A program made the position numbers and the translations under genes. A DNA stretch of 64,000 nt from Prochlorococcus sp. AG-402-A21 (lineage in GTDB: Bacteria > Cyanobacteriota > Cyanobacteriia > PCC-6307 > Cyanobiaceae), in assembly GCA_003279655.1 (NCBI GenBank), contig QCHI01000004.1:24421-88420 (forward strand), given 5' to 3'. A model generated the notes under the pieces. The model had not been told where the DNA came from. It ran no database searches and saw only the letters and a program-made list of their open reading frames with translations. Shown here in pieces: positions 8,479-17,065 of this stretch. Positions within the stretch are counted from its first letter, which is position 1; each line of letters begins with the position of its first letter.

Positions 8479-8856
8479 TTAGCCAAACCGGCTAAGTATA
8501 GGATCTACAGCAAACTCTATAATGATATAAGTTAGTGCAAACCAAGAAAGAACAAAGAAGATAAATAAACTTGGGCCCTTTAGAAAAGGTTGAAAATAAT
8601 TATTTGATCCATCTCCCTCTAAAAGAGCAATACATTCTTTTACCTGTGAATTCGCAAGTCGATAATAATCTGAACCAGGTAATCTGTTATCAACATATGT
8701 TTTCCTAAGATTTCTAATAAGTGGATCAGGTTTATCAGTAATTAAAAAAGCAACCAATTCACCAGGTCTTAAATCAATTCTAGTTCGTTCAAGGTTGTTA
8801 GTAATACCTATATTGGATAAATCACCATTTTTAATCAAATAGACATAGGAAGCCAT
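8479..8856 (-). CDS. GIY-YIG-like domain protein with C-terminal membrane helix
   Basis: 125 aa. The N-terminus YVYLIKNGDLSNIGITNNLE matches the GIY-YIG fold (Y-x-Y at 4-6, then NIGITNN at about 16-22), but the second block is N-I-G rather than Y-I-G and the usual downstream Arg/Glu catalytic layout is unclear. A hydrophobic helix at about 98-116 (LFIFFVLSWFALTYIIIEFA) follows, so the domain is probably tethered to a membrane. That argues against an active nuclease. ATG start. Function unknown. Confidence 0.7.
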   Translation of the reverse strand: MASYVYLIKNGDLSNIGITNNLERTRIDLRPGELVAFLITDKPDPLIRNLRKTYVDNRLPGSDYYRLANSQVKECIALLEGDGSNNYFQPFLKGPSLFIFFVLSWFALTYIIIEFAVDPILSRFG

Positions 8857-8992
8857 TATATAGGCAGGTGTAAGTTTTTTGTTTTTTAATGATAGAGAAA
8901 AAATATACTAAAAAATAAAAATTTAACAAATGATATAATAAAAACAAAACAATAAACTTATAATCAATCCTATTTAATACAGATAACAAGTA

Positions 8993-10003
8993 TCAAAAAT
9001 GGTATTCTTTAGTCTTTAGTTTATAAATCCTACGATTTTGGCTGATTTCTACTGTGGTATCTGAATTAATAAAGGATAAAGATTGCTGTGGTATGGAGGT
9101 CTGAATCATGCGTATAAAATCAGTTAAATAGTTGCCTTTCAAGCCTGAGCCTTTTAATCTAATCATTTCATCTTCTTGCTGTGATTTCCATAGAATTGTA
9201 TTATTAAATTGAGATGATTTAAGATGCCAAAGTTTGTCAATTTTTTTCCAAATTTTACTATATTGACCTAGTGATTCCTGAATCAAAATACGATAATCTT
9301 TTTCACTCTGACGCAAAGAAAAATCAAGTTCATCCTCAGCCAAATTATCTATTTTGGATAAATCAGAAACAGGTTCACAGCCAACAAACCATCCCTCTAA
9401 AACTAAAACTTTAGATCTAATTTCACTCCATCCTGATCTATCTCCTTTTCCATTTCTTAAAGATTTATCAAAAGCAGGACTGATTAAAACACCTGTTTTC
9501 AAAAAAGTGTCTAATGATTGATGCAATAAATCTAATGAATGACTACCTGGAAAACCTCTAGGAACATTCCATGGGTTACCCTTCATTGCAATATCCATTT
9601 CTTGGCCTGGCAAATAAAAATCATCCAAAGATACAACTTTGATATCTAAAGAGAGTTCTCTAGCGACACTATCTATCCAAAATCCTAAAGTAGATTTACC
9701 AGAGCCTGGAAGACCAGAAAAGCCTATTATTGTTGGATGATTTATATAATTAACATAATTTTCTAAAAGGGAGAAGAATGGAAATGTTAATGACCATTTC
9801 CAATCTGATTTTGTATTTTTTTTCCAATATTTATCAAAAATAGTTTGGGTATCAATATCAGACCATTTATCAAAAAATAGTGAAGGGTTAATCGATAAAC
9901 CTTCAAGGAATAAACGATAAGTATCAAGAGGGAAAAGGAAATCATCCCTTATATCCTTAGGAAAAATATCACTAAAATCATGGTTAATATCGTTATCTAG
10001 CAT
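8993..10003 (-). CDS. D-glycerate kinase (P-loop type)
   Basis: 336 aa P-loop kinase of the plant/cyanobacterial glycerate 3-kinase type, related to PRK and uridine kinases. Walker A GLPGSGKST is at 97-105, VSLDDFYL at 124-131 and NPWNVPRGFPGSHSLDLL at 143-160; VLVLEGWFVG is the Walker B-like strand. It would phosphorylate glycerate to 3-phosphoglycerate, as in photorespiration. Its ATG overlaps the end of the glucosylglycerate phosphatase gene. In this operon it can also take the glycerate released from glucosylglycerate and return it to 3-phosphoglycerate, the acceptor for GpgS. That pathway role is inferred. Confidence 0.88.
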   Translation of the reverse strand: MLDNDINHDFSDIFPKDIRDDFLFPLDTYRLFLEGLSINPSLFFDKWSDIDTQTIFDKYWKKNTKSDWKWSLTFPFFSLLENYVNYINHPTIIGFSGLPGSGKSTLGFWIDSVARELSLDIKVVSLDDFYLPGQEMDIAMKGNPWNVPRGFPGSHSLDLLHQSLDTFLKTGVLISPAFDKSLRNGKGDRSGWSEIRSKVLVLEGWFVGCEPVSDLSKIDNLAEDELDFSLRQSEKDYRILIQESLGQYSKIWKKIDKLWHLKSSQFNNTILWKSQQEDEMIRLKGSGLKGNYLTDFIRMIQTSIPQQSLSFINSDTTVEISQNRRIYKLKTKEYHF

Positions 10004-10800
10004 AAGTCCTTAAAACTATTAATAACTTCTTCAATACTATTTGACCATCCTTCTGCATGAGGCGCATTTGCTAATCTAAAAATTCCTTTATCAATGCCAT
10101 TCTGTAAATACTTATTTGGCCCATTCTTACCAGGAATAACAATAGAAATATCTGCATATTGAAGTAAAGGAAGGTCATTTTGTGAATCTCCAAGTGCAAT
10201 TATCCTTACATTATGGTTCTGTAAATGAACCTTTAAATGATTAACTGCTTGACCTTTATGACTTTCACTAGAGAGTAAATGACTCATACGGTTTCCCTTG
10301 AAAACATGAACATTATAAGATTCACAAATAAGCTTTACCTTCTCAAAGATATCATCAGGAGGATTCAAAAATGGAACACTCCAATGCCTATCTAATGCTC
10401 TATTAATAGCCTTACCAGATAAACCAGTAAGTTCAAATATTTGATTTTGACTTAAATCATTCAAAGGAATTAACTGGTAATTAACTTCTTTAGATATATT
10501 CATTAAAATAATTCTCAATTCTTTATAACTTTTACCTAATATCAATTCCCACTCAGAAGAATTATTTTCATAAGTCCCATAAATAGCTGCTCCATTCTCA
10601 ACAATAAAAGGATCTGACAATCCATTCTCATTTCTAAAATATCTAACCTCAGATGCTGTTTTACTTGTACAGGGTATTACAGGAATAGCCATTTTTGACA
10701 AAATATCCAGTGTTTTTTTTGCAGGGGAAATATCGTAGTTTTCATCCATTAATGTTCCATCAAGGTCTGTAACTATCCAATATTTAGAATTATTTTTCAT
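9997..10800 (-). CDS. gpgP: Glucosyl-3-phosphoglycerate (MPGP-type) phosphatase
   Basis: 267 aa HAD hydrolase of the mannosyl-3-phosphoglycerate phosphatase family. Motif I DLDGT is at 12-16, motif III Lys about 182 (SHKGQAV), motif IV GDSQND at 204-209. In the glucosylglycerate pathway it removes phosphate from glucosyl-3-phosphoglycerate. Other substrates of the family (mannosyl-3-phosphoglycerate) are possible, but the gpgS gene nearby supports the glucosyl version. ATG start, 4 bp after the phosphorylase stop; overlaps the glycerate kinase start by 7 bp. Confidence 0.9.
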   Translation of the reverse strand: MKNNSKYWIVTDLDGTLMDENYDISPAKKTLDILSKMAIPVIPCTSKTASEVRYFRNENGLSDPFIVENGAAIYGTYENNSSEWELILGKSYKELRIILMNISKEVNYQLIPLNDLSQNQIFELTGLSGKAINRALDRHWSVPFLNPPDDIFEKVKLICESYNVHVFKGNRMSHLLSSESHKGQAVNHLKVHLQNHNVRIIALGDSQNDLPLLQYADISIVIPGKNGPNKYLQNGIDKGIFRLANAPHAEGWSNSIEEVINSFKDLC

Positions 10801-10804
10801 AAGA

Positions 10805-12556
10805 CTATTCAGTTAAAGAGAACCACACTACTTGATATGGATTAAGTCTACATTTATCAGTATTAAAATGAGCACCTGTAATATTATCAAGTAAAAGTTT
10901 ATTTGAACATGAATCAGATAAATCAAGTTCTTTTAATGGAGAAAAATTTAAATATGTATTAGACAAATTACAAAAAACATAAACACTTTCTGAACCCACA
11001 CCTCTTTGAATAATTACACAATTATCAATATTAGTAGATATACATTTCATTCTCGCCTCTGGATGAAAAGCCTGAAGTCTTGATCTAACTTTAACTATAT
11101 GAGTAAGATATGAAATATTTTTACTAGCAGGAGAATCAAAGTTCTTAAGTACCTCAAGTAATGATGAAGCTTCGAATTTTTCTCGATTCAAATCTCGTCT
11201 TTGCCCTGTTTTTCTAAATGAATCAAGATCATTTGGAGAAGCTAATATAGATGGGAGATAAAAAGCTGGAACTCCTTTTAAAGATAAAGTGAAGACTTGA
11301 CTGAGTAAAAAACGTTCAAATTGATAAAATGTAATATCAGGTCCATTGTGAGACATAGCACTCCACCAACTAATGTTTAATTCATATGGTTGATCTTCCC
11401 CATTTGAGAGGCGACGATGACTAACTAATCCTCCTCGTTTTTCTGATTCGACCAAGAGATTATGGACCCGTTGTTCGTCCATAATTCCTTCTAATGCTCT
11501 CAAACCAATACCATCATGAGAAGATGTAAAATTGAGCAGAGATGTATACTTTGGCAACTCATTCCAATTAGATAACCAATTATTCAACAAATCTGTTTTA
11601 CCTGTATAAATAGCTTCTAACAATAAAGGTGGTAAAGTAAAATTATAAGCAAGATTTGCTTCATTCCCTTCAATCAAATAAGAAAGATTTTCTTTCTCTG
11701 GTACATTAGTCTCGGTAATTAATACAGCCGAAGGTTTGATAATCTTCAAGCATTTATTTAAAAGCTTAACAATTAAGTGTACTGGACCTAAATGTAAACA
11801 AGTCGTATGTGGTTCCTTCCAAATAAATGCAATTGCATCAAGTCGAATCCATTCGGCTCCATTTTTTACATATCTAACTAATAACCTCAAAAACTCCAAA
11901 AATATTTGTGGATTCCTCCATTCAACGTCAATTTGATCTGGCCCAAATGTTGTCCAAACGTTCTTAATGCCTTGGTTAGTATTGATATTAGTGAAAAGAG
12001 ATGAACTTCTGGGTCTTATAACTTTATCCCAAACATGATTCTCAGAGGGAGCAACAATGTAAGACATACCAGGATCCTCTGATTTAATAAATTGATGAAC
12101 CCATGGATGAGAAGAAGAGACATGGTTTAAAACAAGATCAGCCATTATTTTGTGCTTAATTGATAAATCCTTTAAATCATTCCAATTTCCAAAGGCATCA
12201 TCAATTTTTTCATGATTAGATACAGCGAATCCTCCATCACTTGTAGAAGGAAGAAATGGTAAAACATGTATGACTGAAGAAAGACCACTTAACCTATTTT
12301 TTACGAATTCAGTTAATGTTTTTAAAGTTGATTCATCTTTCCTATAAATTGAATCTGGGTAAGTAATCAAAACAACACTTGAAGAATCCCAAATTGACTC
12401 GATCTCTAATTCATCTGTGTCCTGCTTAACACGAAATGGATCTAGAATCTGCAACAATTGTGACCACACTGAATTGATTTCTTGTTCAGAGTGATCAGGA
12501 TAAATTTCTCTGAGAGACAATCTCAGCTCATCTAATTCACTATCCAACTCAGACAC
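10805..12556 (-). CDS. GH13_18 phosphorylase (sucrose or glucosylglycerate phosphorylase)
   Basis: 583 aa alpha-amylase-family barrel with all catalytic elements: ADLVLNHVSS (139-148), nucleophile Asp240 in EWIRLDA, acid/base Glu282 in LITETN, and Asp348 in SHDGIG. Length and motifs fit the sucrose phosphorylase subfamily, which cleaves sucrose, glucosylglycerate or related glucosides with phosphate to give glucose-1-phosphate. Being first in an operon with gpgP and glycerate kinase makes glucosylglycerate the best guess; sucrose cannot be excluded from sequence alone. GTG start, divergent from gpgS with 71 bp between. Confidence 0.88.
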   Translation of the reverse strand: MSELDSELDELRLSLREIYPDHSEQEINSVWSQLLQILDPFRVKQDTDELEIESIWDSSSVVLITYPDSIYRKDESTLKTLTEFVKNRLSGLSSVIHVLPFLPSTSDGGFAVSNHEKIDDAFGNWNDLKDLSIKHKIMADLVLNHVSSSHPWVHQFIKSEDPGMSYIVAPSENHVWDKVIRPRSSSLFTNINTNQGIKNVWTTFGPDQIDVEWRNPQIFLEFLRLLVRYVKNGAEWIRLDAIAFIWKEPHTTCLHLGPVHLIVKLLNKCLKIIKPSAVLITETNVPEKENLSYLIEGNEANLAYNFTLPPLLLEAIYTGKTDLLNNWLSNWNELPKYTSLLNFTSSHDGIGLRALEGIMDEQRVHNLLVESEKRGGLVSHRRLSNGEDQPYELNISWWSAMSHNGPDITFYQFERFLLSQVFTLSLKGVPAFYLPSILASPNDLDSFRKTGQRRDLNREKFEASSLLEVLKNFDSPASKNISYLTHIVKVRSRLQAFHPEARMKCISTNIDNCVIIQRGVGSESVYVFCNLSNTYLNFSPLKELDLSDSCSNKLLLDNITGAHFNTDKCRLNPYQVVWFSLTE

Positions 12557-12627
12557 TCTTTAAAGAAAAACAATCGTCTCTACCTCATCGTAGCTCCCAC
12601 CTTGAATCTGTAAAACTTTTTTCTTGA

Positions 12628-13815
12628 ATGGACTTTCAGCAAGGTTTAATCACAACTATTCATGAGTACGGACTAGCAAAAGATCCAGTATCTCAATTAA
12701 ATAAAGACCTATTAAAACGGCCAACATCAATACTTATTCCATGCCTATTCGATGAGTTCAGTAGGCCAGCATTAAAACTTATAAGAAGCACTTTAAAAGA
12801 ATTAAAAAATTTAAATCAACTAGTCATAGCCTTATCTGCAAGGAATAGAGACGAAGTAGCCAAAGCAAAGGATTTCTTTAAAGAAATGCCATATCCAGTT
12901 CACGTCCAATGGACCAATAGTCCAACAGTTATTGAATTGCTTAAAGACCAAGAAAAGAATGGATTAGATCTATTGGGTGTTCCAGGGAAAGGATGGGCTG
13001 TATGGCAAGGAGTTGGTGTGGCAACAAAAAGCTCTGAAGTTGTAGCACTTTTTGATGCTGATATCAGAACATTCAACTCTAATTATCCAGCAAGAATGTT
13101 GGGCCCATTACTTGAGAAATCAAATGGAATTTCTTATGTAAAAGCGTTTTACAGTCGATTATCTCTTGAGACAAATGCACTTCAAGGTAGAGCTACAAGA
13201 TTATTTGTAGGTCCACTTCTATCAAGTTTGGAACAATTAATGGGGAATGCGCCATTCCTTCAATATTTACAATCTTTTAGATATCCACTAGCTGGAGAAT
13301 TTGCTTTTACTACAGACTTAGCAATGAATTTAAGAATCCCATGTGACTGGGGCTTAGAGATAGGGCTTCTATCAGAGGTTTATAAAAATGTAAGGATATC
13401 AAGAATCGCACAAGTCGATCTGGGTATTTTCGACCACAAGCACAAAGAAATAGGTTCAAAGCCTAATGAAGGCCTCCAAAAAATGTCTACAGAAATTCTC
13501 TCAAGTGTTTTAAGAGGATTAATGGAACACGAAGCAAGAACACTTACAAGTTCACAACTAGCAAACTTAGAGGTTTTATACAGAAGAGCTGGAGAGGACA
13601 GAGTTAAACAATTTAGTTTAGATTCCTCAGTTAATGAATTACCTTACAGTAGACATAAAGAGGAACTAGCAGTTCATACTTTTGGAAAACTATTAAGACC
13701 GGCAATAAACAAATTCCTTGAATCACCCGTAAAGCAGCAATTACCATGCTGGGCAAGGGTTTTAGACTGTGAAAGTAAATTACAAGATGATTTAGAAAAA
13801 GCTGGATGCATTTAA
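12628..13815 (+). CDS. gpgS: Glucosyl-3-phosphoglycerate synthase
   Basis: 395 aa, GT-A fold glycosyltransferase of the GpgS (GT81) type. It transfers glucose from an NDP-glucose to 3-phosphoglycerate, the first step to glucosylglycerate, a compatible solute known in Prochlorococcus and other nitrogen-limited marine cyanobacteria. The nucleotide-sugar and metal motif is VALFDADIRTF with D-A-D at 143-145; LIPCLFDEFSRPAL (36-49) and LDLLGVPGKGWAVWQG are family-like. ATG start. Divergent from the phosphorylase-phosphatase-kinase operon. Confidence 0.92.
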   Translation: MDFQQGLITTIHEYGLAKDPVSQLNKDLLKRPTSILIPCLFDEFSRPALKLIRSTLKELKNLNQLVIALSARNRDEVAKAKDFFKEMPYPVHVQWTNSPTVIELLKDQEKNGLDLLGVPGKGWAVWQGVGVATKSSEVVALFDADIRTFNSNYPARMLGPLLEKSNGISYVKAFYSRLSLETNALQGRATRLFVGPLLSSLEQLMGNAPFLQYLQSFRYPLAGEFAFTTDLAMNLRIPCDWGLEIGLLSEVYKNVRISRIAQVDLGIFDHKHKEIGSKPNEGLQKMSTEILSSVLRGLMEHEARTLTSSQLANLEVLYRRAGEDRVKQFSLDSSVNELPYSRHKEELAVHTFGKLLRPAINKFLESPVKQQLPCWARVLDCESKLQDDLEKAGCI

Positions 13816-13836
13816 AAACTTATAAGAAATAAATAC

Positions 13837-14610
13837 TCATAAAAAGGGTTTAATTAGTAATGAAATTCCAACAAGAAAAGAAACTAATTCAAAAATAACT
13901 TTAATAAATTTAGATCCTTTTATTATTGAAAAACAAGCTCCGAAATAACCACCTATAAGTGAACCTAAAATCAAAACAGGTAAATAGCTCCAAATAATAT
14001 TCCCCTTCAATCCTAAAGAAAGTGCTCCAATACCATTCCAAAAAATTCCTACAAAAATCAAGGTATAAGCGACTGCGGAAGAAAAAGATAAATCAAATAT
14101 TGTTATCATCCAAATCGTGACAAATAATCCAGTACCAGATGAAAGATAGCCATTAAGAAAACCAATAACAAAAAGACCGATTGAACCAATTAAAATTCTA
14201 AACTTAGTAATTTTAATTTTTTGATTTGAACTGCCAAGTTTTTTTTGTTTTATTGAGTAAAAGCTAAGAAATAAAGTCAAATAACCTAATAAAGAAGTAG
14301 AAAAATTATTAGGTAAAATTGATGATGTATAGGCACCTAATAAAACACCAGGTATGCCTGAGAACAATATTAAAAAAGCATAATTTAATTGGAAGCTATT
14401 TTTTCTGAAATGTGGAACTGATGCGCCAAATCCTAGTGCAACACTAGCAACCTTATGAGTTGCCAATGCTTTTGAGAAAGGTAAGCCAAAAAACAAAAGG
14501 GCAGGAAGTTGTATTAAGCCTGCGCCACCTCCAGATAAAGCAGAAAGAAAATTAGATATTAGTGATACAAATCCCAAAAATGTTTGAGAAATAATATAAT
14601 TATCAGTCAT
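13837..14610 (-). CDS. TauE/SafE (TSUP) family permease
   Basis: 257 aa with about eight hydrophobic helices and the internal duplication typical of the sulfite-exporter/TSUP family. The first repeat has SGGGAGLIQLPALLFFG, the second LSSGTGLFVTIWMI. Substrates in the family include sulfite, sulfoacetate and other small organic anions; none can be assigned here. ATG start. Convergent with gpgS, only about 20 bp between stops. Confidence 0.88.
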   Translation of the reverse strand: MTDNYIISQTFLGFVSLISNFLSALSGGGAGLIQLPALLFFGLPFSKALATHKVASVALGFGASVPHFRKNSFQLNYAFLILFSGIPGVLLGAYTSSILPNNFSTSLLGYLTLFLSFYSIKQKKLGSSNQKIKITKFRILIGSIGLFVIGFLNGYLSSGTGLFVTIWMITIFDLSFSSAVAYTLIFVGIFWNGIGALSLGLKGNIIWSYLPVLILGSLIGGYFGACFSIIKGSKFIKVIFELVSFLVGISLLIKPFL

Positions 14611-14672
14611 ATAAATCTCAATCAGATACTAAATGAAAAATTTTATAAAAAATTCATCTATTATCTATTCAT

Positions 14673-14882
14673 CTAAATATTATTAATTATTTCTCTTCTA
14701 ATTAGATCAATACAATTTGGATGTTCATGAATATATCTATTAAATTCCATTGCAAGTAATCTGGCTTCATATGCATCGCACGCATAAAAGCAATTCTCAA
14801 GACGTTGATTATCACAGTTCCTATAGTGAACTGTATAAGGCCTTAAGCTTGTAAGTGGGATTTTAAATTGAGTTTGATTCAT
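14673..14882 (-). CDS. Small conserved-looking hypothetical protein (69 aa)
   Basis: 69 aa from ATG 14882 (an in-frame TTG lies six bases upstream). Soluble, with three Cys (NCDNQ, NCFYAC) in the middle and PNCIDLIRREI near the end; two short helices are likely (YEARLLAMEFNRYI). No family recognised. AT-rich like its neighbours, at the left edge of a cluster of small orphan genes. Confidence 0.5.
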   Translation of the reverse strand: MNQTQFKIPLTSLRPYTVHYRNCDNQRLENCFYACDAYEARLLAMEFNRYIHEHPNCIDLIRREIINNI

Positions 14883-15033
14883 TTTCAATTTATATTCCTA
14901 TTTAAGTTATGCATCGATATGGATTTTTTTTCTACAGATGTCTTGTAACCAATATAAAAAAAATTATTTTGAACTGATTTTGAATTAGAATTCGATTTAT
15001 ATAAGATTAAATAAATTTGTAGAGATTATTCAC

Positions 15034-15228
15034 ATGACCAAATTATCTGAAATAGATCTAGGATCTGCCCTTTTATCAACTTTTATCTTAATCGGATTCA
15101 TAGCTACGGCTTTTGTCTTTGTAAGACTCATGATAATAGGAATTAACTATGTAAAGATTAACTATTTAAAAAAAGAAGGAGAAGACAAGGAAAAAAAGAT
15201 AGATAATAGCGAAAACAAAGGTTTTTGA
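15034..15228 (+). CDS. Small single-helix membrane protein (64 aa)
   Basis: 64 aa. One strong hydrophobic helix at about 11-36 (SALLSTFILIGFIATAFVFV), then a highly charged tail rich in Lys and Glu (KKEGEDKEKKIDNSENK). ATG start. This layout is shared by several other small ORFs nearby. Function unknown. Confidence 0.55.
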   Translation: MTKLSEIDLGSALLSTFILIGFIATAFVFVRLMIIGINYVKINYLKKEGEDKEKKIDNSENKGF

Positions 15229-15353
15229 AGTAATTAAGAAAATGATATACCTGAGATATTCCATCCAATACATAAAGAAATTATTAGTAGATGAATAGTT
15301 AATTCATTGATTCATAAAATATGTTAATTTAGTTAAATCTAAGTTTATTCATA

Positions 15354-15752
15354 ATGGAAGTAAATCCACTAATACCAATTGGGGCAAAGATAAAAGTAGA
15401 CAAGTCAAGAATTGAAAATCTTCTGCCAAACAAATTATTAGATGAGTTGCCTCAAACAATAAATGGTGAGATTTTAGATTATAAAATGACTGATGGGATG
15501 GGTATTGGATATGTATTAATGACTGAAAATAATCTAAAAATATGGATTTTCAACAACGAGTTAAATGAACAAACAAGACAAGAATATATGATAGAAGATA
15601 CAAAAAAATACCAAAATCAAAGAAAGAATGACCTTATGATAGAAAAAAATAAAATTGATTATGAGATAAATGGTAACAGAAATATTAAAACATTAGTAAA
15701 TCCTATAAATCTAATTAAATGGTTAATATTCACTCTAAAAGATATTTTCTAA
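15354..15752 (+). CDS. DUF2862-domain protein
   Basis: 132 aa. Residues about 8-75 match the cyanobacterial DUF2862 small beta-barrel pattern: PIGAKIKVDKSRIENLLP, then GEILDYKMTDGMGIGYVLM, then IWIFNNEL. After that comes a charged, probably helical tail and a hydrophobic end (NPINLIKWLIFTLKDIF). Function of the family is unknown. ATG start. Convergent with the gene at 15757, stops 4 bp apart. Confidence 0.75.
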   Translation: MEVNPLIPIGAKIKVDKSRIENLLPNKLLDELPQTINGEILDYKMTDGMGIGYVLMTENNLKIWIFNNELNEQTRQEYMIEDTKKYQNQRKNDLMIEKNKIDYEINGNRNIKTLVNPINLIKWLIFTLKDIF

Positions 15753-15756
15753 ACTA

Positions 15757-16044
15757 CTAATCAACTTGCCGTTTCATTATAAGAAATAACAATTTTCCTA
15801 TTTTAATTGTTTCAGAAAGTTCCCATCTATCAAGTCCCTTTTTATTTAGAAATTTACTTAATTGAAGAGCAGGGTGCTCGGAATCATCATTTTCCTGATA
15901 TTGTTCAGGAAACTGATCTTTAAGGAAATCTGGACTAAGTGAACCTTTAAGTTTTTCGCTTGCAGCTTCTGGATTGCTAGATTCTTCATTAGTACTTGAT
16001 GAGTCTTCTACATTGAGATGGACCACATGATATTCCCACTTCAT
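15757..16044 (-). CDS. Hypothetical protein, WEYHVVHL-type
   Basis: 95 aa. The N-terminus MKWEYHVVHLNVED and the C-terminal LNKKGLDRWELSETIKIGK flank a low-complexity Ser/Glu-rich linker (about 15-65). The 'WEY-vv' opening and 'GL-x-RWEL' block resemble DUF4177-type domains split by an insertion; this is a weak resemblance. ATG start. Soluble, function unknown. Confidence 0.55.
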   Translation of the reverse strand: MKWEYHVVHLNVEDSSSTNEESSNPEAASEKLKGSLSPDFLKDQFPEQYQENDDSEHPALQLSKFLNKKGLDRWELSETIKIGKLLFLIMKRQVD

Positions 16045-16179
16045 ATATATAGTTTAAGATAATATTTATTATACATAATTCGACTATCTTGATTATGATA
16101 TATTCAGATTTCAAAAAAGTTAGAATTTAATAATTCAATCAAAAAAATATTAATATGGTAGAAGCGAATAAAAATCATC

Positions 16180-16341
16180 ATGGAAAGATTTGACCCAGCA
16201 ATAAATTATGGCCCAAATGATGCAGGGATATCAGCAATAACAATAATTTTAGGAATTATTGGTCTTATTGCTATTTCATGGCTATTTGGAAAAATATATG
16301 ATTTGGTAGTTAATTTTTTCGAGAATATCAAAAAAAAATGA
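16180..16341 (+). CDS. Short single-helix membrane protein (53 aa)
   Basis: ATG-started ORF: MERFDPAINYGPNDAGISAI, then a hydrophobic helix (about 18-38, ITIILGIIGLIAISWLFG) and a short basic tail ending KKK. The composition is that of a real one-pass membrane protein rather than AT-rich noise. No family recognised. Confidence 0.5.
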   Translation: MERFDPAINYGPNDAGISAITIILGIIGLIAISWLFGKIYDLVVNFFENIKKK

Positions 16342-16507
16342 TTAATTAATATATATATTAAAGACATTTAAACCTATAAAATAATAATATTTGATCCAAT
16401 TTTTTATCTATTTAACCAATAATTTAAATAGATGTGAATTATTGCGAACTTAAATAAAAAAACTATATTAGATGTAGTATTTTATAATTATCTTTTAATC
16501 GTTACTT

Positions 16508-16627
16508 ATGTTAGCTTCATTGATGGTTCATGACTGGGCTACGCCATTAAATTTATCAGCTCCAATAGCTGGAATAATTACTATAGGTGGCTTTATGGGA
16601 TACTACAGTTTATCTAGGAAGTTTTAA
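16508..16627 (+). CDS. Very short membrane protein (39 aa)
   Basis: ATG ORF of 39 codons: MLASLMVHDWATPLNLSAPI, then AGIITIGGFMGYYSLSRKF. A Gly-rich hydrophobic segment (about 18-33) ends in a basic tail, similar in size and style to small photosystem or cytochrome b6f subunits, though I cannot match a named one. There is no clear ribosome binding site upstream, which lowers confidence. Confidence 0.42.
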   Translation: MLASLMVHDWATPLNLSAPIAGIITIGGFMGYYSLSRKF

Positions 16628-16671
16628 AAGTTATAACTTAAGAGGAATGAATACATATCAACCATTTATAA

Positions 16672-17058
16672 GTGAATAAGTTAAGCTGGATACAATTTGA
16701 TAAATGCGTATATTCAATATATAAGCAATGCAAAAATAAAAAGTTTGAAGGAGTTTATGGATTCCCTAGGGGAGGTTTATGTCTTGCAGTTGCATTAAGT
16801 CATTCACTTGAACTGCCTTTATTAGATGAGGCTAAAAATAATTCACTCATAGTTGATGATATCTATGATACTGGGTATACGCTTGAGAAAATAAAATACT
16901 TAAAAGGTTCAGAAACTCATGTATGGGTTAGCAAAAAAAAACCGACTTGGTGGAACTCCTATAAATGTATAAAAGATAATGAATGGATTGTTTTCCCTTG
17001 GGAGAGTATTAATGCAGCAAATAAAGATAGAGATTTATATTATAAATCTAGAAGATAA
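16672..17058 (+). CDS. Minimal phosphoribosyltransferase-like protein
   Basis: 128 aa, GTG start. The PRPP-binding loop VDDIYDTGYT (61-70) and the earlier FPRGGL (31-36) are the hallmark pair of type I phosphoribosyltransferases. The protein is shorter than usual purine or pyrimidine enzymes, lacks an evident hood domain, and ends in a Trp-rich segment (VWVSKKKPTWW, NEWIVFPWES). The real acceptor base is unknown. Short PRTases of this sort occur in phage and accessory gene sets, so transfer is possible but not shown. Confidence 0.75.
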   Translation: MNKLSWIQFDKCVYSIYKQCKNKKFEGVYGFPRGGLCLAVALSHSLELPLLDEAKNNSLIVDDIYDTGYTLEKIKYLKGSETHVWVSKKKPTWWNSYKCIKDNEWIVFPWESINAANKDRDLYYKSRR

Positions 17059-17065
17059 GAAAGTT

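Noticed and set aside
11736..11936. 66-aa plus-strand ORF
   Set aside because: Antisense shadow of the GH13_18 phosphorylase.
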